Shown here: positions 22,901 to 34,117 of the stretch, piece by piece
Layout of the letters: each line of letters begins with the position of its first letter
Position numbering within the stretch: position 1 is the stretch's first letter
DNA from: Brugia malayi
Lineage: Eukaryota; Nematoda; Chromadorea; Rhabditida; Onchocercidae
DNA: 64,000 bases
Reading direction: 5' to 3'
NCBI RefSeq assembly: GCF_000002995.4
Contig: NW_025062479.1
Coordinates: 18,162,721-18,226,720, forward strand
Notes under the pieces: model-generated
Told to the model about the DNA's origin: nothing
Database searches by the model: none
What the model saw: only the letters and a program-made list of their open reading frames with translations
Program-made: the position numbers and the translations under genes

Positions 22901-23908
22901 CTCATGAACGAGTACACAATATCGATGAGGTTCGCCATCTTTTGAAAACAATCTTCGATAATTTGTTTGGAAAATTTTGTAGTTTTGAATCCTTAACACA
23001 TTTTTTGTACTATTTCAGCCTTACAAGTGTAATCGTTGTTCGGAATCATTTCATTATATGTGTGAATTGGACTACCACGCCAAACAGCACAGCGGTAAAC
23101 AATATTGCTATTCATCGGGGTATATAGTCTGTTACCATATTAAAATGTGGAAGAGAGTGGGAAGAAATGGAGTCGAATCCCTATTGAAAGTGGCACAGAC
23201 AGAACAGTAATTAATGATAGGGAAATCTGATGACGTATTCCTTTTGATTCCTATTAGAATTTTAACATCTGATTTCAATTTTATTGTTGCAGATTTGAAA
23301 GGTTACAAGTGTGAGTGTGGCAGAACATTTCATTCTTACACCGATTTGCTGTATCATAAACATCCAGGTGATGAGGATAAAGAATCAATCACTACAACGG
23401 CACCCATTGCTGCAAAATCTGCTCCGCCTATTCCAGAAAGTGATTTTCCTATTCCAAAATTCATTGAGGAAGGATTTGAACCAAAGCATCCTCTGAAAGT
23501 TTATTCCGATGTGCGACTTAATCCATACATTTGTCAATATTGTTCGAAAAGTTATCCAAACAGTCGGTAAATTTCAATTTATTACATAGTGAGCAGACAG
23601 TTGCCTTTTTACAGTTGTCTTTTTTCAACAAACTATCTACAAAAGTCTCCATGTTTTATTTAGAGTGTAGTGCTTGTAATAGCGAACTGAGTTTGTCTAT
23701 ATTAAAAAAAAAAAAGTAAAAAAGGGATTTTTTTTGCGGAGCTTTGCTGTTTCTGGAATTATTTGGTATTTTTCTTAATCTTGTGTTAACTTCCAGTATG
23801 TTAGCATATCACATGTATGGACATCGAGGTGAAAAGATATTCAACCCTCGTGTTTCAAGATACCTAATGGCACGTACCGAGAACTCCTACATCAGTCCAA
23901 GATCTTAA
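19952..23908 (+). CDS. C2H2 zinc-finger protein, four fingers
   Basis: Seven exons chain in frame to 357 residues: 19952-19987, 20342-20398, 22254-22355, 22513-22929, 23019-23094, 23293-23566, 23797-23908. The first two thirds are Ser/Thr/Pro-rich and low in structure. Four fingers follow: YKCRFCGLTY..H..H at the end of exon 4, YKCNRCSESF..H..H in exon 5, YKCECGRTF in exon 6 (Cys-X1-Cys and His-X1-His, degenerate), and YICQYCSKSY split across exons 6 and 7. The tail after finger 4 ends NSYISPRS. It is presumably a nuclear DNA- or RNA-binding regulator. I cannot name an orthologue. Small N-terminal exons are the weak part: exon 1 has only 12 codons, and reading through its donor gives a 47-codon alternative ending at 20095. 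Intron 2 (20399-22253) is large and may hide another exon. AATAAA sites follow the stop near 24030. Confidence 0.75.
20003..20114. repeat. Perfect 29-bp inverted repeat (hairpin) in zinc-finger gene intron 1
   Basis: Left arm 20003-20031 starts TTTAAGACAGAAG; right arm 20086-20114 is its exact reverse complement. The loop is 54 nt (20032-20085). It lies wholly in intron 1 (19988-20341), so the pre-mRNA can fold a 29-bp uninterrupted duplex. Candidates are a small RNA precursor, a splicing-control structure or a miniature inverted-repeat remnant. No flanking target-site duplication is evident. Confidence 0.9.
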
Positions 23909-24712
23909 ATGTTAAGAAAGACTTCAGATATCTCTAACGAGAACAGTTCATTTCAATTTGTACATGACCTATGCAAATCATGAACTTTGCTTTTAATCAT
24001 TGCTAATTAATAAATTAAAGTTTTAAAATAAAGGTAGACAGCTGCACTTGGCCATCTCATGACTAGCCTGTTTCTTTGCAGATTATATTTCTGCATGCAG
24101 CAATATCACACGAATGTCTTGATTCCTAATATTCAAAAGAACACAGTCAAAGACAGTTCATAACACGTAAACTCATCATACCATAAGAAATAGCAATTTA
24201 TTTGTTGATTTGACAGTATTTCTGACATTTGCTGCGACTAATGAATGGGAAACGAAATACACAGTAATACAATGCATTGAAAAGTTAACTGGTTCAATGT
24301 AACTCTTGATAATTATTTATACATTGAATTACTAGACCTGTCCTCATATACCGAAATTCTTTAGTTTCAGATTTAAAAATCAAAAACTGGGTGATGAAAG
24401 CACTAATCATTTGAGAAATAATCATTTCGATTTACCTCTTTCAGTTCACCACGTTGATCTTTCCAAGTTATGGTGTCGTGTCTCTTTATGTGTTGGTGTT
24501 AATATTTTCATTTCAGTCACACTAGTATTCATTTCTTGCATAAGCTCATGCTGAGCCTATTTACACCAAATATTCCTCCATCTTTACAAATGGATTGACC
24601 TCTCGTAGTTTGAACTCATCCAATAAGATGCATGCAATATACAGGAACACTGGGCATATTATTCACTACGCAATAAGTAATGGTACAATTGACGCTATTT
24701 CCAATTTCTTAC

Positions 24713-25409
24713 CTCAACCCTATGAAGAGGGTGCACTGACGATTTGGAGCAATTGTTGTATCATCATCATTGTCAACGGTAATGGGTGGCTCACTGCTAA
24801 GCGACATATGATCGGCATCCAATTCCATCAGCTGTTCCAAATAAGCCCAGTCATCAGTAGTCCACCCATTATCCTTCACTATTTCTGATGCCTGATTGGC
24901 TGGTTCCTCTATTGGTAGCTTATCATCAGTGATGACATAGTGTTTTTGTGATGAAGGTTCCTCGCAATTACTGGATGCCTTACGCCTTGCTAATTTAATT
25001 ATATCTTCTAAAGTTATGGCTCGTTCAGGAGTCGGTAATGATGACCTGAATACAATTCCAGAATTATCATTAGTAGCCAACACCGGTTCTGGTTTTCTTC
25101 CAATTTCTGAAATTTTGATTTTTTGAAGAGATAATGCGATCAAATTTAAAGAATTTGTTAACATAATCTACAAAAGAGCCTGTAATTATCATCTCATCAA
25201 ATTCCAAACTGGATTTGTTTGTAATTTTGCTTACCTTTTACAAAGAAATCATTTTTCCGGCGTAGCAGTCTTTGCTTTGCTTTCAAGAAGTCGGATGATA
25301 CGGAAGGTGGAGAAGGTTCTTGATTTCGACGATGTACCTGATGACATGACCGGTTACAATCGGTAATGGTACAAAATGGTTGTAATTGCGTGCGCATCGC
25401 CCTATACAT
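24713..25409 (-). CDS. Unrecognised protein, two clear exons, acidic C-terminal half
   Basis: Minus strand: exon 25235-25409 (ATG at 25409), GTAAGC donor, exon 24713-25106 behind an AATTTCAG acceptor, joined in phase 1. About 190 residues are visible. The first part is basic and Ser/Pro-rich with a KAKQRLLRRKNDFF helix; the second has TLEDIIKLARRKA, then an acidic segment with GWTTDDWAYLEQLMELDAD and a run of Asp. Exon 2 ends GAG|GTAAGA, a strong donor, so a 3' exon probably follows; reading on meets TAA at 24709-24711. A tiny coding-like piece at 24436-24481 fits the phase, but its acceptor is poor. The frame is open upstream of 25409, so more N-terminal sequence may exist. No family recognised; I would not assign a function. 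Confidence 0.5.
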
Positions 25410-26308
25410 CAAGATTATGCTCACAGCAATATAAGAAGAGCTGCTAGGCAACGCTAGGCCTCTCAAACAACGAACATATCATTAGTGTACTACAAGTTAT
25501 CCAATTTTACATTCCATTTTGTGGTGAAGCGAATGTACTCTCTCTGCATGTAGCAATTAAACTAGTTCAATAAGCATGGCGAGGAATGGGTAAAGTTAAT
25601 GAGCTAATAACTATCTAAAGACTGAAAGAATATTATGCATCTCTCAAAGAGGAAGATAAATTGTGCAATCGATGCATTTTACAAAAGGAATAGATCTTTC
25701 AGACAAACTTAAATCCCTCTTTATTTATCATTTCAACAACTCAATTTTAACTGAGTATATGGGAAGCTATATTAACTTATCAAATCTAAATTTTCCGTTA
25801 CAAACTCGCGGAGGAAATAAATCAGGCCCCGAGATGAGTCATCGGGGTCCACTTCAATTTACTAACTTTTAATCTTTATTTTCGGCAATAAGAGGGTACT
25901 GGTTATTCCAAAATCTATCTTTTCTTCACAGACTCTCTGTTTTGACAAATCCAAAGTGTAATCACGTTTAGAAATAGGTCACTATGGCGTCAAGCACGTG
26001 TCCGTTCTTATGACCACTGAACGATATAGGAAAGTCACAACTGTAAAATGCAAGCCCCGCAGACCCCGCACACAAACACCTTAATGGTTGGTTCCAGTCG
26101 TCCGTGCCAGGTTTCTCTCTGCCAAGAATTATGAGTTGTGGGAGGGCCGCGTTACAAAGGCTCTCTAGTCAGGAATTTGAAAGTATTGTGGTTGAGGTAG
26201 TAGTTTGGAGAGGAGATGCAGCTGGAAGCGTGGTTGTGGTTCGGACTTTTTATAACTCCTTTTTTTTTTCACTTCCTGTTGTCAAAGTAACAGAGCCTGA
26301 CGTCAACG
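25410..26308. promoter_or_regulatory. Divergent intergenic region
   Basis: About 900 nt between the minus-strand unknown gene and DGCR6; presumed shared promoter region. GC rises at 26040-26240. A CRE-like TGACGTCA lies at 26298-26305, 4 nt before the DGCR6 ATG. No gene seen. Confidence 0.4.
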
Positions 26309-27073
26309 ATGAGCGGTACTATTAGCACGGAACGGAAAATGGAAATTATGCAGCTAGAAATGAATGGTTTTGTGATGCGTTTGGAACCGCGAATACGTGG
26401 TCGATTCAATGATTCACTTCGAAAGGTTCTGGTCGAAAGTTTATTGGATGGGACTGTGTTTGCCATTGTCGAATCACTCAGTGATTTGCAACGCATGAAT
26501 GAAACGTAAGCTTTATTTTGTTGCTTAAATTAAAAACAAGAAGATTATCCGCTCAACTTTCCTCGTTTATGATGCGTTCTTGATGATAGCCGCTTTTGGA
26601 ATAGCATGCCTAATACATATACTGAGAGTACAGTATGACCATTTGTAGGTATAAGTCAACATTGTTATTGCTACTTAAACGGGAACATACATTTTCGATG
26701 AGCTTTAAACGTGTTTTTTATTCATGAACATATTCAGACAGCTTTATAACGATCGCCACCAGCGACTAATGGAGTTGCAATGCATTCCTGATTTGGATGA
26801 ACAAATGAAACAAATTGATATTAATATTGTGAAAGAGCTCGATAAGGTTATTTTTATCACAGTGCTTTAAATTTATTCGTTCCATTCAGAGTTCGAAACA
26901 TCAGCAAAAAATGGTAGATGGAAGCTGCTTCTTTGCAGATAGTTGCACAACAGCAAGATACATTGTGCCGTGCCGGTGTTCCAGCATTTCGCATAACTAC
27001 TAGTCCTCGAGAAATCGAGCTGCAGATGGCAATTATTAGTTTTATTTTAACAGTTCGTACAAGACTTCTGTGA
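26309..27073 (+). CDS. DGCR6: DGCR6 / gonadal (gdl) family protein
   Basis: Three exons, 26309-26505, 26738-26846 and 26939-27073, give 146 residues in frame. Family landmarks: FNDSLRKVLVESLLDGTVF, IVESLSDLQ, LYNDRHQRL, then IVKELDKIVAQQQDTL, AGVPAFRITTSP and LQMAII. These match the order of conserved blocks in human DGCR6 and Drosophila gdl. The family is a small, mostly helical protein of unclear molecular function. This copy is shorter than human (220 residues) because the helical segment between the LYN block and the ELDK block is very short. The start is the only ATG before the conserved region, with an in-frame Met 11 codons on. No signal peptide or membrane segment. Confidence 0.88.
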
Positions 27074-28762
27074 TTGTTATTGATAATTTTGTTTCTCCTA
27101 TTGTCAAATGCCACTACATTTGCAACTTGATTCAGTTTGCATAGTTATTACTGGTGATGATAATCTCATCTTTCGACGAGTATTATCTAAAAAGCATTTG
27201 ATGCTTTTTTTTTTGATAACAATAGTTTACAAAGACAAGGATCATTGGAAAAAAATTTAACGCTGACTCTGTCGTCTGAGTTTGCTGTTAATTATGCCAA
27301 CAGTAACCTTCTGCATTCATTAGCGAAAAAAAAAATAAATGGTTTCATGACAACTTGTCAGGAGTGCATAATTCTGCTGTTTACTTTAGAATGCCTGCAA
27401 AAAGTGAATACGAATACTGCTTTTTCCCTTCTGCAAAGTTTAACCCAAAGCTCAACAAAAGATTGATGGCTCCACCATCTTATTAGCAGAAATACCATAT
27501 TTGTCATGATGAATGAACTGGATAGTTGCGGTATTGTTTACTCTATTAAATTGTAATACTACTGCCGAATCAATTAGTTCTACTTACATAGGAATTTATG
27601 TAAATAAAAATGAATTGTGTTTGATCGCTTGATAAACTTTCTATTTAGCTCATATTTACTCCATTTTGTTCAGTGTAATGAACATCGTAAAGTTTTGTAT
27701 TAGCGTACCAAAATCGGTAAGATGACTCTATCAACAACAATTATGCATGCACCGTCACCAAGTATCCACTATTAGTGGAACTAATCAATTATTGGATTAA
27801 TGCAACCTTAATTGGTATAATCGTTCCGGTTTTTCGGATCGGGTTTGTATACATGCTACAATAGAGGGACGCAGTTCTTCTATTTTCATGGTACAGGCAT
27901 TGGGTGCTTGCAGAGTGGAGCAATGTCAGTGAGTGTTAATCTAATTATTGTATGGAGCGAATGTTGTGATACAAAATTTTGTGAGATTTTGGTTGAGGAG
28001 CTTATTCAGCTTTCTTTTTTATATTGAAAAGATCTTTTGTCTCTGCAAACATATTTCTTGATTCAGCAAAGAAATAAGCCATTTTTGGCCTAAGCCTTGA
28101 CTGATGTAATTTCGACCAAAGAAAGGTTTATTTCGGTGATTGGAAACATTACCGTAATTTCGTCTTCAGTGTATTTCATTTCAAAAAGAAAAGAAACGAT
28201 AAATCAGACCTGTTAACAGGTTCGGATGAAGCGCATATCAGTTACTATGTACATTATGCTTTGACTGCAATTGTGATGTAAATTCTCGGGACGATGACTG
28301 TTACTGTTGTAATGACAGCGATTCTTGAAAGAACGCAAGGTGTCGCACAACAGTTGTAACTGATCAATTCTAATTTATTTCGAGCTGCAATAGTCTCCAT
28401 TGTCTTTGCGGCATATTCTACTCTACTGTAGTTCGTTTGGTTGTAGGATTTGACCCTAAGTTGGTTGTGCCCATGTGATATAGGTGGTTGTGTTTCGTTG
28501 GCTTTTCGTTAGGTTGTGACCAGTTACTGTTCACTAAATAAGAGAATTTATTTATTGCTTACGATGAGTGCTTAAAAAGGCTACAAACGGGCAAGTTTAT
28601 TTTAGTGAGATTGGTAATGTGATTGTTCGTCTCTTTTCCACTTTCATAATATTGTTGATTATATCCTCGGTTGTTGCGCGAGCATTGCCTTGGATAATAA
28701 AAGTTGAAATAGTCATCTGTGTCGTTCTCATATTTCTTTAGTTAAAATTAGTTTAGTTTCAG
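27074..28762. other. Intergenic, no gene seen
   Basis: About 1.7 kb between DGCR6 and rpl-16. Short open frames at 27245-27466 and 27845-28027 lack coding character. The right part presumably holds the rpl-16 promoter. Confidence 0.6.
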
Positions 28763-28763
28763 G
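28755..28763 (+). promoter_or_regulatory. Probable spliced-leader acceptor of rpl-16
   Basis: AGTTTCAG ends at 28762 and the rpl-16 ATG is at 28770, leaving a 7-nt 5' leader (GCACACT). No upstream coding exon fits, so this is the expected trans-splice site. Confidence 0.65.
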
Positions 28764-28769
28764 CACACT

Positions 28770-29654
28770 ATGGGTTTAGTTGATAAACCTATAATTGTTG
28801 ATGGGAAAGATCATCTATTGGGACGGTTGGCATCAGTTGTTGCCAAACAGCTTCTCCTTGGTCAGAAAATTGTTATTGTGCGATGCGAAGATATTGCCAT
28901 TTCTGGTAATTTTCATCGTTCCAAACTAAAGTTTATGAGCTTTCTGCGTAAGCGATGCAACGTTAAACCGGCGCGTGGTCCGTACCACTTCCGTGCACCA
29001 AGCCGTATATTTTGGCGAACTGTTCGTGGTATGTTACCACACAAAACACATCGCGGAAAGGCAGCACTGCTTCGTTTGAAAGCGTTCGATGGTATTCCAC
29101 AACCTTATGATCGAGTTAAACGACAGGTACATCCCGCAGCTTTGCGACATTTGGCACTGAAACCACGAAGGAAGTATTGCACAGGTAAATGTTCTTCTGG
29201 TAGATTTGTGTGTGTACATTTCAATCATTTAATTGACGACATACAATCTCTTTTGGCTAGTTTTTTCATGTCATATAGCTCTGGAAATTTTTAGAAAAGT
29301 CCCAGTAAAAAGATATAATGATTTTAGCGTATACTTTATTGTTGGTGTTAATATACTTGCAAAGGAAAGCTGTCCGTCAAGTGAGTGGAGGGTTTGACTG
29401 ATTGCTTGTCGAACGTACAGATCAATTAATTTGGCCTGAAAGTTAACACATTTTCAGTTGGACGTCTCGCGCATGAGGTGGGCTGGCAGTATCGTGATAT
29501 AGTTGCAAAGCTGGAAGCCAAAAGAAAAGTTAAAAGTGCGGCATTTTATCAGCATAAAAAGATGAAATCGAAATTATTCGCAGAGGCATTGAAATCAGAT
29601 ATTGTTAGAAATTCACCTTATCAAAAGCTGATAGAATCTTATGGTTACCAATAA
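28770..29654 (+). CDS. rpl-16: 60S ribosomal protein uL13 (RPL13A)
   Basis: Exons 28770-29184 and 29458-29654 join in phase 1 to 203 residues, the same length as human RPL13A. Conserved blocks visible: [19 protein letters not shown] at the N-terminus, the [12 protein letters not shown] strand, [51 protein letters not shown] and the C-terminal [12 protein letters not shown]. It is a structural protein of the large subunit in the cytoplasm. C. elegans calls its orthologue rpl-16. The stop TAA overlaps an AATAAA (29650-29655), with a second AATAAA at 29674. The 273-nt intron was checked for a C/D snoRNA without a convincing hit. The ELP6 gene starts 226 nt downstream on the same strand. Confidence 0.97.
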
Positions 29655-29879
29655 ATTTCTCTCTTGTTGTTGGAATAAAATTTTTAATTGCTTGCTAATA
29701 AACACCGATTATCTCTTTTTGCAATCAAAGGATCATTATTACGAGGATATTTTATTATATATGTTGGTAGTGGTTTGCCTTTGGTGATGTAGAAATACTG
29801 GATTGTGGTAATATAAAGGTGGTCTTGGTTTGATAACGCTTCCAAATATATGAAAGTTTAGCGGTCGAACTATAAGAAT

Positions 29880-31290
29880 ATGCTAGCGGAAATTAGCAGT
29901 TTGTTGAATGAAAAGCAGTACAATATTATTGTGATCAAATGCGAAGACCTGAGCTCACCTGCTTTCTTGCAACTGTGCATTGTTGATTATGCGATGAAGA
30001 AGGATGTGAAAGTCGTCTGTGTATCGGCAATACGAAATATGCTAGCTTTTAAGTTCGTTTATTCTTATCACATTCAATAATAATTGGAGATCGGCTAGGG
30101 CTAATCAGAATGTGTCAGTAAAAAACATTTTGGCTTTACGTGCTATTGTCAAATCCATCATGTCCCATCCTCTATTTAATATCATTGGGGTGAATAGTCT
30201 CCATTAGAGAGTTGAAACATATTAGGAAGTTTTTCGAGGACGGTGTGGTCCATGCTGTGATTCATTTCATAGTTACCTTTAAGATTTATTCTCTGTAAAG
30301 ATTTGTCACTTAATATAAACTTTTACACTTAACAAATTTTGACAGCAGATGTTTCCTAGGGCGATGGCAAGTAAAGTAATGATACGACTATCAGAAAAGC
30401 TGAAGTTTTTGTCAGTGGGCGAGCTCCTCCCCAATGGTTTTATTAGTGATAATGATAACACGTTTTTCGCATGCATTTTGAAGGTATTATATCTTTTAAC
30501 ATTTTGGGACTTTTAGACCTCAGCTCTGTTTGCACGGTATTATACCCGAGGGAAAAACGACTTTCTAATATATGATCATTTTTGTGAAATGTTCATTGTA
30601 GGAAATTAGTAAGCATATTGAAGAGGAGGATAAAGAAATATTCATCATATTTGACAGTTTCACGGTGTTCCATGATTTCACTAACACCGTTTCACATATT
30701 CCTGCATTTATGCGGCACCTGCAACAATTCAATAAGGATTTAAAAATCAAATTGGTAAGCTAAATTACTTTTTCATTACTGTCAATCCTACAGGAACTTC
30801 TCCATTCCCCTGGCTGTCGTAGAAGTACGCCTTATCTATACCACTTGTCTGATTAAAAATGGTTTAATTCATGTCTTCTCATTTCTAGGTAGTAACTTTT
30901 CAATCGAAGGACCAGATTTCGAATATTATTCTCCATGAAAGTGATATTGTTATCAGGATAAAACGTATTGGAAATGGTTTTGCCAAAGACATCACAGGAC
31001 AGGTGAATTCATGATATTAATTTAGTCTCCTTTCACAACACAATGTTCTATAAATGCTTAACCGGAACTCAATCAATTTATATCGAGTAGAAACATGAAC
31101 CGTTGATTCTTGTACCAACTTGTGAGAACGTTCCGGGTTACAAAACAGTGTTGGCTCAACTGCATTTTTGCAGTTATATGTGATGGAGCGCAGTGGTGAA
31201 GCGCCGTTTGCAGAAAATATTTTCAACTATCATTTGAGCGATCGGTCTGCACGACTTTTTCCTCCCGGAATGTCAAGGCCGAAATTATGA
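29880..31290 (+). CDS. ELP6: Elongator complex protein 6 (ELP6)
   Basis: Five exons: 29880-30056, 30346-30483, 30602-30754, 30889-31002, 31174-31290; 232 residues in frame. RecA-like fold order: a strand with KVVCVSAIR, then IFIIFDSF (Walker B-like strand), LVVTFQ, IVIRIKRIGNGFAKDITGQL and the tail FNYHLSDRSARLFPPGMS. The tail corresponds to the diagnostic human ELP6 end (YKIQDKSVSFFAKGMS). ELP6 forms a hetero-hexameric ring with ELP4 and ELP5 that helps Elongator modify wobble uridine 34 of tRNAs in the cytosol. As usual for ELP6 there is no intact P-loop. The exon 1 donor (GTTTAT) is weak and chosen to keep frame and length. A TTTAG acceptor about 20 nt before the ATG and the short distance from rpl-16 suggest a possible two-gene operon. 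Confidence 0.85.
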
Positions 31291-31807
31291 ACTCAGATGT
31301 TTCGAAATAAGTCTTAACTGCACTATATTATCTGATTATGTGCGCATAATAATGACAAAAGATAGTACAACTAAGTGTTGCTGACTGGCATCCAAATAGA
31401 TACCTCGAAAAAAAAGAAAAAAAATTGGGAAAATAAACAAATCGAAGATCTGATCATTACCTGTATATGACATCTTAAAAAAATCTTAAAAAAAACATCT
31501 TAAAAAAAATATAACAGTTGCTTTATCATCCTGATAACTATATTTACTAGAGATCACATAAGTAAGGAGGACGAATGCACATTTTTTATTTAGAAATGAT
31601 TTGAATAACTGCGATTGTTATATAACAGTTTGTTTGTCAAAAAAGTTTGATATCAGAGATCTCTTTATTAAATTGCAATCGCATAAATGGTCTTATCACA
31701 CTAAAAGGTACTAAGGTTTAACTTGAAAGAACCAAATGATAAATCAAAGAAGACCTAGATCCGAAGAGCAACAAAGCAGTAACTGATTTTATTCTATTTT
31801 GATGCCT
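31291..31807. other. Convergent intergenic gap
   Basis: 517 nt between the 3' ends of ELP6 (+) and porcupine (-). It contains a short A-rich tandem of the form ATCTTAAAAAAA (about 31470-31510). No gene seen. Confidence 0.6.
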
Positions 31808-34117
31808 TTAAAAAGCCGATGACAATAACAACATAAATAATCCGATGACATGACTAAAATAGTACGAGTCAGCCCATACAGAAAGTGTATGTCTCCAGGA
31901 ATACCCTGTTTCTGCAGTGCTGTCATCAAATGCCATTCCAAGGTATACCAAATGTGTTAGAGCTAGAGCTCGAAACAACATATTGATAGTTAATGTACTT
32001 AAAGCATCCTGAAACTACAAGTTCAAGGCTCAAAGTGCATCAGTCTACGTAGTACTTTTGGTTTTTGCTTTTTTTATTTCTAGATTTGAAAAAAGAATGA
32101 TCTAAGACCTCTTTACATGTATGGTGACATTCTTTGCGGCATATCCTTGCACGAACGCATGAATCTATGCGGCGACTCAATTTACTCCTTATTTCTGCAA
32201 ATAAATTTGATTAGGTCTAGATAGGAAAAGTGCTTTAAAAAAGAACATAATATAATATATAATTTCAATAATCTCAATATAATATATAATTTCATCTATA
32301 AAATTCCCTTAATAAACTAACTTGTCTCAACATATGTGTAGAGTCCCAATGAAAGTAGCACAGCAGATAATTGGAAATTGATGCCCTAAAATTCAAGTTT
32401 TAATAACAGACTATATTTCAGAGTATCGAGCGTGCGATAATTCAACCGCTCAGAACTTTTAAGGGAATTTTATAGAAAGAGAGGACCAGATCAACTTTAA
32501 TGTATTCTGAAAACTGAAAATATTATGAAACTTACATGAAAGAGGGAACTAACAACGTAAGTAACGAAAATTGCAGCTGCAGAACCATATTTTCTAGTCT
32601 CTCCAAAAATATCTGTAGATAGAATTACAGATTTTATTTGGTTCAAATGAACTTGAGAGTGATAGATAAAAGTGTTGCTTACACTGATGCAAAAATCGGT
32701 GCATTGGTATATTCCATGAAACAACAACATCCACAAGCGAACGAGGCAGTTCGATATGAATCCAGTCAGCGACAATACCCGAATCAATACCAGACAGTAA
32801 TGAAGTACCCGCAGAGAACCAGCTTACAAAATAATGACTAAATCGAAATGATTGAGCAACAAAGTATGCTCCAACGAAAGGCAATTCTATAAAACTATCG
32901 GCAATGCACGACGAATAGATAACAGCGAATAATGATAGAGCAATGTAGCTGAGACCACGGAAAAAATTAATAATTTCTGCCTGGAATTATCTCTACCAAT
33001 GATTACTTTTATTTTTTAAGCCCTTAAATAGAAAAAACTTTCAGGATTTCCATCTTTTTTCAAATAAGGAAATAAGAAATAAATACCAGACTTACTTTGA
33101 ATTCCTTCAGATACAACGAATCTTGGTATTGTCTGTAAGTAATCCATGGACCAAACAATACAGTTGAACTATCAAATATATAGGAGAGTAAGTGCAACAA
33201 TGTGATGTTGCCGTAAAATTCATTGGCAAGATCAAACGATAGTGAAGTAATTTTCATTAGCACAATCATTAGTATACCACGCATTGACATAAATTCTTTA
33301 GCCGTAGAAAAATACTGCCTATATAAAATCATTCATACGCAGCTTACAAAATAAGTCGACAGAGAATATCATTAAGTAGATGGGCAACAAAATTAAATCT
33401 TTATAATTTTAGATTTCAACACGTTCCAAATATCAATTGAAAAAAAAAAAAAAAAAAAACAAAACACCACTAAAATGACCGCTGGAGTCTACGAATTCAC
33501 ACATATAAAAATGAAGCTCACCAAACTAGAAGCATACCGATCGAATACGCCAACATCACAAACTTAGTCTGCTTGTTGAAGAGGAAGTTATAATACGGAA
33601 ATACAACAGTCAATGCAATATATATACAAATCGACGATAAATTATTTTGGGTTCCTATTACAAACAGCCCAGAAGCTACGAAGGTTAAATGGAGTGTGAA
33701 TTTACTTACTATCTCTGAAACGACTTTCAACAGTTTAAAAAAATGAACAATACAAGACAGGATGTAGGGCTATTAAGTAATTAAAAAAGGTTCAAACTAA
33801 TAAAAAGAATAAGTAATAGTAATTTAAATGAATGTGACACTGACCTCAAATTTGTACATAAACTTAATTTGCATGCATTAGATTTGAAGCGAATGTTTAC
33901 CTCTAGCATGTAAAAATACGAGAAACCGTTTCAGAGCAGAAAATAGCAGTAGTTTTACTATGGTACCACACAAAGAATCAAGCACACTTATTGGACATCG
34001 CTGCCATTGATGAGTGGTATCATCTTTAATATACATGAAGTCGGTGAATTCCTCATCAGATAACTCCAAAGCCTCATCGTAGAACCATATTTCTTCGTCA
34101 GCCGCTGAAACTGCCAT
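31808..34117 (-). CDS. mom-1: Porcupine, Wnt O-acyltransferase (MBOAT)
   Basis: Eight minus-strand exons close in frame to 452 residues (human PORCN 461): 33901-34117, 33522-33714, 33096-33318, 32683-32980, 32536-32612, 32322-32385, 32109-32194, 31808-32008. Landmarks: RGILMIVLMK-SLSFDL, VLFGPWITY, then the MBOAT core PRSLVDVVVSWNIPM, VTYVVSSLFHGINF with the catalytic His, LGLYTYVE, a Cys-rich loop (CRKECHHTCKE) and a final hydrophobic segment. Multiple membrane spans are evident. Porcupine sits in the ER membrane and attaches palmitoleate to Wnt proteins, which is needed for secretion; the C. elegans orthologue is mom-1. The N-terminus (about 40 residues) is acidic. The exon 7 donor GTCTTA is weak but is the only one that keeps phase. 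Start is the first ATG. Divergent from KICS2, 585 nt away. Confidence 0.93.
32249..32294. repeat. Two 19-bp AT-rich direct repeats in a porcupine intron
   Basis: AATATAATATATAATTTCA occurs exactly at 32249-32267 and 32276-32294, period 27 nt. Likely replication slippage. Confidence 0.8.
33439..33458. repeat. Poly-A run in porcupine intron 2
   Basis: About 19 consecutive A on the plus strand, which is a poly-T on the gene's sense strand. Simple homopolymer, length-unstable. Confidence 0.8.

Noticed and set aside
23165..23190. tRNA T-loop-like sequence (GTCGAATCCC)
   Set aside because: No matching A box, anticodon arm or acceptor stem around it; it lies in a zinc-finger gene intron.
27845..28027. 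60-codon open frame between DGCR6 and rpl-16
   Set aside because: No splice context, no family resemblance; probably chance in promoter-proximal sequence.
29185..29457. C/D snoRNA in the rpl-16 intron (ATAATGA and CTGA motifs about 95 nt apart)
   Set aside because: The C box has a mismatch, no terminal stem is visible, and no guide sequence could be matched by eye.
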